The position numbers were made by a program, and so were the translations under genes. A stretch of 13,301 bases of DNA. Origin: Phoronis ovalis. Taxonomy: Eukaryota > Phoronida > Phoronidae. How positions within the stretch are numbered: the stretch's first letter is position 1; each line of letters begins with the position of its first letter. Below, piece by piece: positions 1-9,594 of the stretch. Where the stretch lies: NCBI GenBank assembly GCA_028565635.1, contig JAOXYB010038995.1:1-13301 (forward strand), written 5' to 3'. Below the pieces are notes generated by a model, which searched no databases, had not been told where the DNA came from, and saw only the letters and a list, made by a program, of their open reading frames with translations.

Positions 1-930
1 TATATATATACATACATATACCTGTCTAGGAATCAATGATATCATGTATAATAATTGTATTAATCTATTCCATGCAGGATCCGCACGAGAGAGAGAGATT
101 TTGTAATTGAATAAGGAATGGCCATACAATATTCCGGCACAACAGCAGATAATAAAATCAACTTTTTGTATTTTAAATGTAATAATAGCTGGGACTAATA
201 TAATTAAGAACAAATAACCCAGAACAGGTTGGAAAATTTCTGTGAGTTAGTTACCTCGTCATGAATACAAAATCATATAGTGACGTCATACAGTGACGGG
301 GTTACTTTTTAAAGGCATTCTCACAAAATTGTTGATAAACAATTACGTCTGATTATTTTCCCCAGTATTTTTCCAGCAATTTTCCAATACGGTTTACAGT
401 CCGGAAGTTCAGGTAACAACAATTTCCATTTACGGCGGATTATAATCTTTCCGTCCAGGTGTGTTAATTAGTTATTGCAACATTTACTACCAGTTATGTA
501 CATTGTCTATTTAATAGTGGAAAATTACGCACCACAAGTCAAAGTAGGTCAGACATCAACAATAATGTTGACATTGTAAACAATAAACCACTAAACAGAT
601 GATCGGCTTTGATAAAACCTCGGTAAACCGCAAGCTATCATGATTACTGATACGTCAACTGTGCTATTTATAGAATGAAAGGATTGACCCTTTGTTGAAT
701 TTTTTCCTTTGGATCAAAGGATAGTATTGACCTTGACCAGTGTATTGTTTTGAATTTCAATCAGAGGAAACCCCTCAAAATGACTCATTTTTGCGTTTTT
801 CACAAAAGACAAACTATCCTACATAGGTTTTCCATTGTACTTAAGAAATAGAATTTGAATACGAGGAAAGATTAGGTTAAAGTAATGTATCCAGCGAGAG
901 ATTATGCAATGTTCGGGATATTTTTTATTT
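1..930. other. No gene seen
   Basis: A short TA-rich run at 1-20 and ordinary A+T-rich sequence. Apart from the CRE-like site I see nothing interpretable. Confidence 0.6.
281..288. promoter_or_regulatory. CRE-like palindrome TGACGTCA
   Basis: This is a perfect CREB/ATF consensus octamer. It lies between an imperfect inverted pair, GTTACCTCGTCA (250-261) and TGACGGGGTTAC (294-305). No promoter or gene is visible beside it, so function is only a possibility. Confidence 0.25.
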
Positions 931-1210
931 GTGTAAACACTACATAAAGTACGTGTTAAACAACATATAAATGTTGTTAATGTCCAACGGAGTGTACGGT
1001 CAGTAGCCACTTTCTTCATGATCACAAACACCATACTTCATTATTATCATTAACTTCCTCACAACCCAGGGATACACCTTAGAACCCTTGTGGTGGGAAG
1101 GCTAAACTGGTGTTTGTAATCATGAAGAAAGTGGCTACTGACCGTACACTCCATTGGACATTAACAACATTTATATGTTGTTTAACACTTACTTTATGTA
1201 GTGTTTACAC
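931..1210. repeat. Foldback element: 103-bp inverted repeats around a 74-bp loop
   Basis: The left arm 931-1033 and the right arm 1108-1210 are reverse complements with only 3 mismatches in 103. The arm starts GTGTAAACACTACATAAAGT and itself holds a small palindrome (AACAACATATAAATGTTGTT). Similarity fades abruptly outside the arms. The open frames seen on each strand here are mirror images of one another, created by the repeat, and are not genes. No clear target-site duplication is visible. Confidence 0.93.
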
Positions 1211-1721
1211 ACATAAATCCTATTATTTTTTTATAATCGAGTTGTTTTGTTGCATTAGTGCACGTGTTGATTGAAGCTCGTAAAATATTTTTTTTAAATA
1301 ACAAATGTTCTATACTTGTTTCAATTATCCAATACAGAGGGAATTCCTGAGATGAATCTTTCTGTGCGGCATGCGCTTGCTTCAGAATGTCTCTGGATAT
1401 TGTTATAATAATTATTATTGGGAAAATGACATCAGTTTGTATTTCTATGAAAAACAGACCCGGAATTTCCGACATTGAAAAAGGGTTATTAATTCTGACC
1501 CTGAATTAAAGAAATTGAAAAATGTGATAATTATAAACAAATGCTCCGGTGAAGGAGTACAGTTCAGTATTAGAAACAAGTAGAAGCATGCCATAGGTAA
1601 AACTTCCTATATTTCGATAATCCATACATTTTGGTATATTATTTCAATTCTGTTGTTTACTACTTATTGCGTATGATTCTGCCTTTTTACACACTTATGT
1701 CTTCACGCATATCTGTCAATG

Positions 1722-1803
1722 CTCCCGATATCGTCAGGAGTCTCCCGACCCGATTCGGAGGCTCATCTCCCGATCTCCCGATCCATATTAAAAATCTCCC
1801 GAT
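1722..1803. repeat. CTCCCGAT-rich islet
   Basis: CTCCCGA occurs five times (1722, 1742, 1767, 1775, 1796), two of them directly abutting, in a G+C-rich patch within A+T-rich DNA. It looks like part of an old interspersed repeat. The plus-strand open frame 1631-1867 runs across it without recognisable protein features. Confidence 0.6.
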
Positions 1804-2009
1804 TTCAAAATTATATATAACTATGTATATATGTATTATGATGTGCCCTAATTGGTATGTGCAATAAATGACAATGACAGCAAATAATTGTTTTTGTTAT
1901 TTTTAATGAAATAAGTTATAAAATGGTCAAAATAAAAATGCATTGAATACTATCAAAGTAGTCCAAAATGGCTCAGAATGCATCAAATTAAGCCATTTTT
2001 TCAAAATTT

Positions 2010-2110
2010 GATGGGGGATCGTGCCTCCGGACCCCCTAGCCTTTGGCACGTCCTCGCTACCGCGTCCTCGGGAAAATCTCCCTAGCTGGCATTTTCCAAA
2101 GTTGACAGGT
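2010..2110. repeat. G+C-rich repeat-like fragment
   Basis: This abrupt G+C-rich patch includes GGGGGATCGTGCCTCCGGAC and the CCTCGCTACCGCGTCCTCGG stretch. A minus-strand frame (2118-1927) reads RGRGSEDVPKARGSGGTIPH and is open but short and compositionally odd. I read it as a degraded transposon fragment; no family is assigned. Confidence 0.4.
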
Positions 2111-2118
2111 ATGTTCAC

Positions 2119-2800
2119 GTATAAAAAAAAATTTAAAAATTAATATTTCTTTAGTGAAGTCCATAATTGTATCACGCTTGGGTATATAAAGTTAGCATTC
2201 AGTTTTATCCGATATAGCGAAATCAGAAAAAAAATCATCTGAAATTAGAAATCCTGTTCTTCTTAGTATTCAAACCGAATACTTTCACATTATGTTTACA
2301 ATTAAAATTTAACGAACAAAGATTTGTACAGCTACTGTCAAAGTTTAAAAGTTGATTATATTATCAAACACATACATCATACGTCATGTACATATATATA
2401 TTGAAACTTGAAATGCTGTTGACGATAAAAAGCAAATTATCAAATAAACACGTTCAGTACAATACGCTTGTCAGTATTCTAAAGAATATACGTAACATGT
2501 GACGTACAATGTATAGTTAATTTGCATAACAAAAAAGTGTTTACATGTTAATGTTTTTACCAGAAAAAAAGACGCTCGCTATATAGTCATTTGCAGGGCG
2601 AATAAAGGAACAGATAAATGTATCCCATCGACAGACATAAAATGATACTATTTCCTGCTTGGTTTTTTAATAATATTATTAGACCAAATTAAATTATATC
2701 AAAGTTGCAACTACTGCATGAAATATGCTGTGAGTACGACAGAGGTGTGTTCCCAGGCCAGCAGGTGTATTGAATCGGCGTCAGCTACGTCATTTTGTAG
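2119..2800. other. No gene seen
   Basis: A+T-rich sequence with no sustained frame, repeat or RNA-like structure that I could recognise. Confidence 0.55.
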
Positions 2801-3056
2801 GAGAAAGATCGACTCTTGTTGAACCCCACTTTGAACCAAAACCAAAACAACCCTTCCGATCAATTCCGCGAAAAAACACTTTCTTTACTGTGTGACATCC
2901 ACTTCGTTGTGAAAATAAGTATCCAGGCATCCGAAACTGGGATTCATTATATCATTTATAATATGAATTACCTAGTTCCGGATAATGTTTGTTCATTCAA
3001 TCCTGCACAATTTTCTCCAGTACACCATTACAAGTTCGATGACTTAATTTAAATCA
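2801..3056 (+). other. Possible orphan exon or noncoding exon
   Basis: The acceptor-like CATTTTGTAG precedes 2801 and ATCAG|GTATGA follows 3056. Between them one frame is open for 83 codons (EKDRLLLNPTLNQNQNN through VHHYKFDDLI), ending in TAA at 3050-3052, four bases before the donor. The product is not recognised. No neighbouring exon supports it, so it may be chance or an RNA exon. Confidence 0.2.
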
Positions 3057-3510
3057 GGTATGATATTAAACAACAGTTCAGTGACTGTTATTGCCTGCTG
3101 GGGGTAAAACATCTGAAAAAAATTTTAACTTCCAGGTATAAAAAGCAGCCCCTACTCTAAGCACATGGGTCATTCAGTTTTCCATTTGATAATACTAATA
3201 TTATTCAGATCATGGGCATTTTTGCCGTAATATAGTAGAAGTTCGCTGGGTTTTTTTTATTAATACTGTTAAGTTTTTCTTCAATTTGCTGTAAAGATGA
3301 TCTATTTTTTACATTTCTTAGGTATAAACATATTCATGGTTTTGGGGATCTAGCCTAATGACCTACCAAATATTAAAGTATCCCTGGATGACATGTCAAG
3401 TATAAATAAGTGTAAAGGATGATGCAAGGTCGTGAAATAGTCAATATAAATGTTGACATTAGCAGAGTACCTTGTGTTTTCCGTTTGCATCACACACGTC
3501 GGATACAAGT
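3057..3510. other. No gene seen
   Basis: A+T-rich spacer between the possible exon at 2801 and the TIR element. No frame or repeat supported. Confidence 0.55.
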
Positions 3511-3566
3511 CCGGGGGGGCAGTCGATATGAAAGTGGGTAAGCATGTTCCAACAAAATTTCACGTG

Positions 3567-3787
3567 AAAGGGTATGTTTTTCGAACTGCTGGAGTGTAAC
3601 GCGCGTTACGCGCTTAGGGTCTGTTTTTTTGGCTAAAATCACGAAAAGGGGTGTTTTTTGGAGGTGTGACACTTCGTTAGGGGCTGTTTTTCCAAAAGTT
3701 ACTTCTTAAGGGTGTATTTTTTCAAAAAAACTCACTTCCTTAGGTGTGTATTTTTTGCAGAATTTCACTTCGTTAGGGGCTTTTTTG
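3567..3787 (+). repeat. Degenerate internal repeat with about 32-bp period
   Basis: Seven cores of the type TTAGGGGCTGTTTTT begin near 3567, 3613, 3644, 3676, 3705, 3739 and 3771. Most steps are 29-34 bp and one is about 46. Each is usually preceded by TCACTTC or a variant and followed by an A-rich stretch. The units are diverged, so the array is older than the minisatellite at 5141. Confidence 0.8.
3596..3609. repeat. 14-bp perfect palindrome
   Basis: GTAACGCGCGTTAC equals its own reverse complement. It lies in the one long inter-core step of the surrounding array and is followed by a further GCGC. Confidence 0.9.
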
Positions 3788-3842
3788 AAAAGCCATGTTG
3801 GAACATGGATACCCACTTTCACATTGACTGCCCCCCCCCGGG

Positions 3843-4302
3843 GTGTTTGTTTATGATGGAAGGAAACATCATTCTAGCATAATAAATATATTGATTACAC
3901 CTCTTGCCCGACCTTGATCCTGCTCTGTTATTTCTTTTATAATTGGTATAAACTTATATACGTGCAAAAGAAATGGTTGTACGCGCGAATCACTGCATTA
4001 ATTTGTGTTAATATCCGTTTAATTGCCTCTCTGCCAAATAACCGGAAATGCAAAGCAGAGCAAATCGAACTGGAATATAATAAGAAGATATGTTTACAAT
4101 TTCTAACAAAAAATTCCTAACGTTCCTTCCGGTCTAAAGTTAAACTTGGAGACTACCTTTTCTTTGTTAATATTAGAAAAACAACAACATTCCATCCCGG
4201 GCATTCCTTATCCCGGGTATACCTTCTAAATAATCGGTTATGACTTGAATAAAAAAGTGCTTGTTCATATGTCTGATCTTAATTAACAAGCCGCATCTTC
4301 AA
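3843..4302. other. No gene seen
   Basis: A 68-codon plus-strand frame (3914-4120) has no recognisable motif and no flanking signals. A small direct repeat of ATCCCGGG lies at about 4194-4217. Confidence 0.5.
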
Positions 4303-4324
4303 GATAGTCGAAAAATACAACAGT

Positions 4325-4364
<40 letters not shown>

Positions 4365-4472
4365 TCAATGTAACTTATACACGCAAACTTGTGTTTTCCT
4401 GCAGCTATAGTCGAAAAACACAATAGTCAATACATGTATTATAATTCAATGTAACTTATATAAGCAAACTTG
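4303..4472. repeat. Diverged tandem duplication
   Basis: Copy 1 (4303-4391) and copy 2 (4406-4472) share ATAGTCGAAAAA, CAATAGTCAATA-like, TTATAATTCAATGTAACTTA and GCAAACTTG blocks in order. Copy 1 is longer because it holds the AT run. Confidence 0.85.
4327..4358. repeat. (AT)16 microsatellite
   Basis: There are sixteen uninterrupted AT dinucleotides inside copy 1 of the tandem duplication. Copy 2 has only TACATGTA at the same place. Confidence 0.97.
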
Positions 4473-4534
4473 CATGTCTACGACTTCAAATGCCATATTG
4501 GTTTATAACAAACATAGCAACAAGCTTGAAATAT
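4462..4534 (+). repeat. Interspersed repeat, copy A
   Basis: This matches 8727-8814 in the same orientation: shared blocks are GCAAAC, ACTTCAAATGCCATATTG (ACTCCAAATGCCATATTG in copy B), TTTATAAC and ATAGCAACAAGCTTGAAATA. Copy A lacks about 19 bases that copy B carries in the middle. Confidence 0.85.
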
Positions 4535-5140
4535 CTAGCAAAGTAGAAAAAATTAATTTAAATACATCACAGGGAGAAATCCGAATAATCCGACGGCTAA
4601 TTTCAAAGAATCCCTGCCGAATTCTTACTGAACCTTATTGGCTCCGATAGCTAATTATGTCAGATTCGATGGCGTAGCGAACTGAGCCAGCTGACCTGTA
4701 ATGTGACCCGGCTTAGCCACAACAAGGACGCTACGTCGAATCAGCGTTGAATTCGTTGAACGGATATTGCCACTTTTAAAACGTAGATAAATGTTTAGTG
4801 TATGTAGATAATGAATATATTTATATTAAAGAAAAAACGTTTATATATTTTTTTTATTCTCCTATTCTCTCCCACGTAAATAAATATTCAATTTTTATAT
4901 ATATAACGGAATATTACGATGATAATGAATAATTATTTTGTAACACGGAGGTTTTCCGGCCCAGTGGCCGATTCGAGATGCTGAGTGAACCCGGTCGATC
5001 GAGATCCATAGAATAATCGACAAGTTAAAATAAAATAAGGATGGATCTACAATGTAGTTAGTTTTTTTGTTAATTGTAACTCGAAGCTATCGATAAATTG
5101 ATAAGAACAGATGTCTGATATTTGAAAGAAACAATTTAGC
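4535..5140. other. No gene seen
   Basis: 4571-4770 is richer in CpG than its surroundings and may be a repeat fragment. The rest is A+T-rich and uninformative. Confidence 0.5.
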
Positions 5141-5242
5141 GGGATGTCAGTCAGGGATGTCAGTCAGGGATGTCAGTCAGGGATGTCAGTCAGGGATGTC
5201 AGTCAGGGATGTCAGTCAGGATGTCAGTCAGGATGTCAGTCA
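5141..5242 (+). repeat. 13-bp minisatellite, 8 copies
   Basis: Six identical copies of GGGATGTCAGTCA (5141-5218) are followed by two 12-bp copies lacking one G (5219-5242), then GGGA. The open frame 5144-5329 that crosses it is produced by the repeat and is not a gene. Confidence 0.98.
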
Positions 5243-5914
5243 GGGAATCGTTCTATAGGCATGTCACGAAGCTACTTAATACTTAATTCCGTCGGAATTC
5301 GTCAAAAAACAAGATTTAAAAAAATATAAAGTCATATTATTCACGATGAAACTATAACATAATTTTAAACATTTCTTAAGTTAAATACACAATGATTAAA
5401 CGTATAACTATATTTCATTTATTATTATTTTTCAGTTTCCTATGGTTTTAACAGAAATTTTTGCCAAGGATGAGTTTTCGGTTTTGAAATTGCTCACAAC
5501 TATCTGTAACAGCTGTACAATTATTAGATACATTTATTTTTTTGATTTTAAGCAAGAAGTACTTCCATTTGTTTAAACTTATTAACTTGCATTTTGATCA
5601 TGTAGTTATACAGACAATAGTAATAATTTCTTCTTTAAATGATTAAGTGGGTCAAAATGACCAACAACTGGGTCAAAATAGCCGATGAACGACGGTACTG
5701 GCTACTGGTGCAATTAATCGAACGCCTAGCAGCTGTTAAAACTTGTTTCTGACATGGTAAGATATATATTCATGAGTCGCACGAGTATTTTGCAGGCATG
5801 GCATGCATTGTATTCAACGATAGATAAGAACAATTTCAACTATCAGCGTAAATTATTAATGATGAACTTATGAGTGCTTGACAGAAAAGTTGGTAGGAGT
5901 GTGCGGCCCTGACC
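5243..5914. other. No gene seen
   Basis: A+T-rich sequence. GGGTCAAAATGACC at about 5649 and a nearby GGGTCAAAATAGCC form a short repeated motif; nothing else is supported. Confidence 0.5.
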
Positions 5915-6173
5915 CTGTGGTAAATACAGATCATCAAAAATATACCCTGTCCAAAATAACTCTCCCGAAATAGATTTGTGTAAAATTCACTCAGTGTAAA
6001 TTATATACACTGTGGTAAATAAATATGGAAAAATTTACGAACCTTAATTTTTCATACCTGTCGTGAATGCATTTTTCATGAAATACACCATGTGGTAAAC
6101 GATTATTATTTGAAAATATACCCTGTGGTAAATAAGGCTTTGAGAAGGGTGAAAAACATAAGCTGTGGTAAAT
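5915..6173 (+). repeat. Spaced array of CTGTGGTAAAT
   Basis: The exact 11-mer occurs at 5915, 6010, 6123 and 6163. Variants lie at 6090 (ATGTGGTAAAC), 5946 and 6057. Some are preceded by AAAATATACC. Several steps are 31-40 bp. The minus-strand frame 5991-6221 follows this array and is not a credible gene. Confidence 0.8.
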
Positions 6174-6221
6174 CTGGGAGCCTGGTGTCGGAGCTACAAA
6201 CGGGGGGCCAACAAATTCCAC

Positions 6222-6900
6222 TTTCGTGAGAATTGTAAGTGTCCTGTTGGATTCTAGACACGTTTAACTACTACACTGTCCAATCATTAAACTTGGCATA
6301 CGTTCGAATTCGTGTCGATAATAATTGAAATATTGTCCAGCACACCTTAGACTGCACTTCAAATAAACTGAAAGGCGCTTAGCTTTAACACGTGCGCGTT
6401 CAGGGAAGATGACCTTTATGAACTTTGCTAGATGGCAGCACAAACCGGGAAAGGTTAAAAATTACATAGCACGGACGTATTTTATGCAAAATGATTATTC
6501 TAATTTAATTAGAAGATGTTAAAATACTGCCGATATATCGTCACTTGGAAGGTAAATGGTTAAAAAAGCATTTAATATAGTTTAAATAAAATGTTTACAA
6601 AGCTATAGCAGTTGCACAAAGCAATAGGTATAAAAGTATAAATATCACATTACGAAAAGTTTAAAAAACACTGTAAATAAAAAATATGAATCAAAATCCC
6701 TGATATCAAGTTAATTAGAAAACATTAACATTATTAATAATAATTAAAGAATATAACCCTTTACCGAGCTAAATATAAATCTAAGAATGTGTGACATGTT
6801 GTACTAAATCTTTAGGTGATGTCAGTTAGTAGACAGAAGCTACGGAAAGTCCATAGGACACCTGAATGGCACATAAGATTATGATAGGTAATTAAAGCAC
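6222..6900. other. No gene seen
   Basis: CTAGATGGCAGCA at 6428-6440 resembles a CTCF core, but one match is weak evidence. The remainder is A+T-rich spacer. Confidence 0.5.
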
Positions 6901-7231
6901 CTAATCCACCTTAACTGCCCAATCAATACCCTCGGGCAGGATTGTTGGTAGAGGACGGTTAGATGCTGCACCATTTCTCATCACCATATCAGTCACGTCA
7001 TTCTAAAGTTTCTCCTCGATGAAGATTCTAAAGCAGCTACATCAAGCTCTCTAAAATATCCGGAGCATATGTCTGACCTCCACTTCAATTCGTTTATCTT
7101 CTTTCTTTTAACACCACTCTCTTCTTCACTCTCCTCCGAAAACATTAACTATGCTATTAATGTCTTCTGTACATGCTTACACTCTGTGGCCATGTTATGT
7201 TGTGGAGTGCTTTTTCTCTTTTGTGCAATTT
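6901..7231 (-). pseudogene. Unidentified broken coding relic
   Basis: On the minus strand a splice-acceptor-like CTTTCACAG precedes 7231. From there one frame reads through ATG at 7193 with a single stop (TAG after QKTLIA). It gives FSEESEEESGVKRKK and then KWRSDICSGYFRELDVAALE, and closes at 6993. A shifted frame continues from 7002 with DVTDMVMRNGAASNRPLPTI and then LPEGIDWAVKVD, ending at 6901. An acidic/basic stretch followed by W-R-S and a two-frame continuation look like a once-coding transposon or retrogene tail. I do not recognise the family. The plus-strand open frame over the same bases (7069-7290) is probably its shadow. Confidence 0.35.
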
Positions 7232-7290
7232 CTGTGAAAGCAAGCAAATATACAGTTCAAAGTTTTGCTATAATGGCTCCTTTTCTTTAA

Positions 7291-8479
7291 ACTACATATT
7301 TTTTACTATAAATTTAAAAGAAATGTTGCAATAAATGTATGTCAATTGTCAAATAATTAAATCAATGTTCATCAAAACACTTGCTAAAAATACGACCAAA
7401 CCATTAGTGTAGAACTTGCAAATGCAAACCTTGGACTGAGATTGATCTTTGTTATTTCTAGAATTTTTAATAGCAGTCCAGAGTTTTAAACAGTACTATG
7501 TACTTATTCCTGCATTAGTTTGTATTATTGTATCTGCATGACTGTAGAAACTGAAAAGTTATGAATTTTCTTGAAGTAGACCATTTTGTCTCAAATTGGG
7601 TACATTTTTGACTATAAATTTTGCATTACTACATACATTTTGCTTATATATTCCGGGCTTATAGAGTTATGTTACATAGTTGTTTATGTGGAACTTGCAG
7701 TTATTAGTTTAGATGCTATATGCGCGCCCGGCTAAGTTAGGGCTAAGTTGCATGCTACAGGGTCCCGCACTATTGGATTTTTTATCGTTTGTGCCGGATA
7801 ACACTTTGCAGAGATAAATGTTGTGGCTGATTAGTCAAAATAAATAAAATGTCAAAACTTGTTTCTCTATTTGTGTGCATGTGTCTATTGTTTAGAAATG
7901 GAGCAAGCAAATATTAATTCTAACTTTTGATCATTATCAATGGACTGGATTATGTAACCGCGATCCTAGCGTCATCGGCTTTACCTAGTATTTATAATGA
8001 AACAATGGAAACCATGCATATGGCATTAGAAATTAAAATACCTAATTAAAGTAAATGTATTCTACGTAAATTTAATATTATAATTTCGTTAATAATTTTA
8101 ATAATGTGAATAAGTATTTTCTTTTAAATACAGGATAGATTATGTGTGTTATTGTTGATTGCATTGAGTTCCGAAATTGAGTTACTCCCTTACTCTCTAT
8201 ACCCGGACAGCGATTTTATGCAGCTAAAGCTGTTTGCTACTCGTATGTATATAGTAAGCAAATAAAGCATAATTATAATAATTATATATATTTATTGGTG
8301 AAGTTACTGCGCTTATTACGCCAGCTCTATGTAAAGTAACATATAATAATATAATAACTACAAATAATTTGCAACTACAAATCAAGTTAAATGTCTTGAT
8401 AGTCACGTCGTCATAAATAAATAAATCTTTTTTTTTCAAATTACCTTGCATTTTATTTCAATCTTAGTCTTAACCGTTA
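7291..8479. other. No gene seen
   Basis: Long A+T-rich stretch. There is a small direct repeat of GGCTAAGTT near 7730-7750. The minus-strand frame 8224-8451 has no recognisable feature. Confidence 0.5.
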
Positions 8480-8720
8480 CTTTACATTCACGGATAGTCA
8501 ACGATATTCAGCGAATTTTAACGTGGCCATTTAGTGCGGCTAAACTGATGTAACCGACGCAACCAACGGAGCCTTTTATTACGGCGCAACTACTTATTTT
8601 GTCGAATTCATGTCGAATCTATGACCACTACGATCGCTACGATCGTAGAGCCATCGGATATCCGACGGATATTTAAGAACTTGGTAGATATTCGACGTCG
8701 TAGGCGAACGAATTTTTATT
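8480..8720. repeat. CpG-dense, palindrome-rich patch
   Basis: CpG is frequent here, against very few in the surroundings. Palindromes cluster at the right side: CTACGATCGTAG (8637-8648), TCGGATATCCGA (8654-8665) and ATATCCGACGGATAT (8658-8672). It is probably a relatively recent repeat. 4571-4770 has a similar feel, with possible diverged similarity in inverted orientation. Confidence 0.55.
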
Positions 8721-8726
8721 CACTAC

Positions 8727-8814
8727 ACGCAAACGTGTCTATGACTCCAAATGCCATATTGCTTTATAACAGTATCTGTACCATATAATAAATATAGCAA
8801 CAAGCTTGAAATAT
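8727..8814 (+). repeat. Interspersed repeat, copy B
   Basis: This is the partner of 4462-4534. It has a mid-element insertion (AGTATCTGTACCATATAAT) relative to copy A and starts directly after the CpG-dense patch at 8480-8720. Confidence 0.85.
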
Positions 8815-9181
8815 ATATATAACAAAGAAGACAAAATTATTTTAGAAAGGTACCCCTCTGACTTGAATTGTAACACGAGTAAAGAGAAATTTAAAGGTGT
8901 TTTGTCACTTTTATAAAAAAATACTACAGGTCTTCTAAAAATTTGATAACATTTTCAAAATATATTGTTTTGTCAATTATAGAACATTCATTTTGTCTTC
9001 GTTCCACTCTGATTTTTAAAATGTTCATATTATTCGTAATTTTACTTTTGTTTACTTATTTTTACATTATAATTCATGAATTTATCCAGTGATGCTCATT
9101 TCATAAAAATGATAGTTTAAATAAAGAATGAACTAAAAAAGTACTATTACAAGTTTAAGTATGTTTTACATTTATTTGCAG
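8815..9181. other. No gene seen
   Basis: A+T-rich spacer that ends in the strong acceptor-like tract before 9182. Confidence 0.5.
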
Positions 9182-9355
9182 AGGATGTAATTCTTTCAAG
9201 TGCAGGAGGAGCAAAAAGAGAGGTCGGAGATTTGAGCTTAATGAGTTCAGCCAATCGTACATCATAAATGCTGTTTATCGCCTTATAAGGAACTGCCTAC
9301 TATAAACAACTGAACATCTAGCAGAAAACATGGTTTCAAGGACCACACGTTACAG
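9182..9355 (+). other. Possible isolated exon with good splice sites on both sides
   Basis: TTTACATTTATTTGCAG is a strong acceptor just before 9182, and ACAG|GTATCG after 9355 is a reasonable donor. One frame from 9183 reads GCNSFKCRRSKKRGRRFEL and on to a TAA at 9305, with AATAAA near 9420, so a terminal exon is possible. Alternatively ATG at 9330, in the good context AAAACATGG, opens a short MVSRTTRY frame into the donor, making this a 5' UTR/start exon. No partner exon was recognised on this strand. Confidence 0.3.
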
Positions 9356-9594
9356 GTATCGTTTCACGTCAGTTCTGTATAGCGATATGGAAAAGTAGAT
9401 CTTTGAAAATAACTTTTGAAAATAAAAATGTGTAAGATCATTTCATCCCAGGTAGCCTTGCAGATATTATATACAAGTCATTAGAAGTAGTAAATAATTC
9501 AATGAAGACTGGAATATTGTGATAAATACATAATTTAGTAGAATAATTAAAAACAGTGTTGTTCTTACACAATTATACATGTTATATACTATAA

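Larger units (their letters stand above)
3511..3842. mobile_element. Short nonautonomous element with terminal inverted repeats
   Basis: The left end 3511-3554 (CCGGGGGGGCAGTCGATATG, then AAAGTGGGTAAGCATGTTCC) is inverted at 3797-3842 with a few mismatches and a length difference in the G/C run. About 240 bp lie between the ends, filled by a degenerate internal array. No protein frame of interest is seen; the minus-strand frame 3490-3672 runs through the repeats. The structure resembles a MITE, but the superfamily cannot be named and no clean target-site duplication is visible. Confidence 0.75.

Noticed and set aside
715-745. TGACCTTGACC as a nuclear-receptor response element
   Set aside because: It is a short motif expected by chance in a window of this size, with no nearby promoter or gene.
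819-1034. Minus-strand open frame in the foldback
   Set aside because: It lies on one arm; the other arm encodes nearly the same peptide on the plus strand, so it reflects the inverted repeat.
1194-1475. Minus-strand 93-codon frame
   Set aside because: It overlaps one foldback arm, includes an isoleucine run from a T/A repeat, and shows no domain. An exon cannot be excluded but is not supported.
3567-3787. CRISPR-like regular spacing of about 32 bp
   Set aside because: The cores are diverged, the intervals are themselves similar A-rich repeats rather than unique spacers, and the whole lies between terminal inverted repeats in eukaryotic DNA.
4930-5000. Possible tRNA-derived SINE with box-B-like GATTCGAGA or GGTTCACTC
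   Set aside because: Only partial promoter-box matches, no correctly spaced A box, and no cloverleaf.
5144-5329. Open frame reading MSVRDVSQGCQSG repeats
   Set aside because: It is generated by the 13-bp minisatellite. The unit length is not a multiple of three, so the peptide period is a by-product.
7069-7290. Plus-strand hydrophobic open frame
   Set aside because: It is antisense to the minus-strand relic. Its hydrophobic Ser/Leu/Phe-rich content is what reversing acidic and lysine-rich codons produces.
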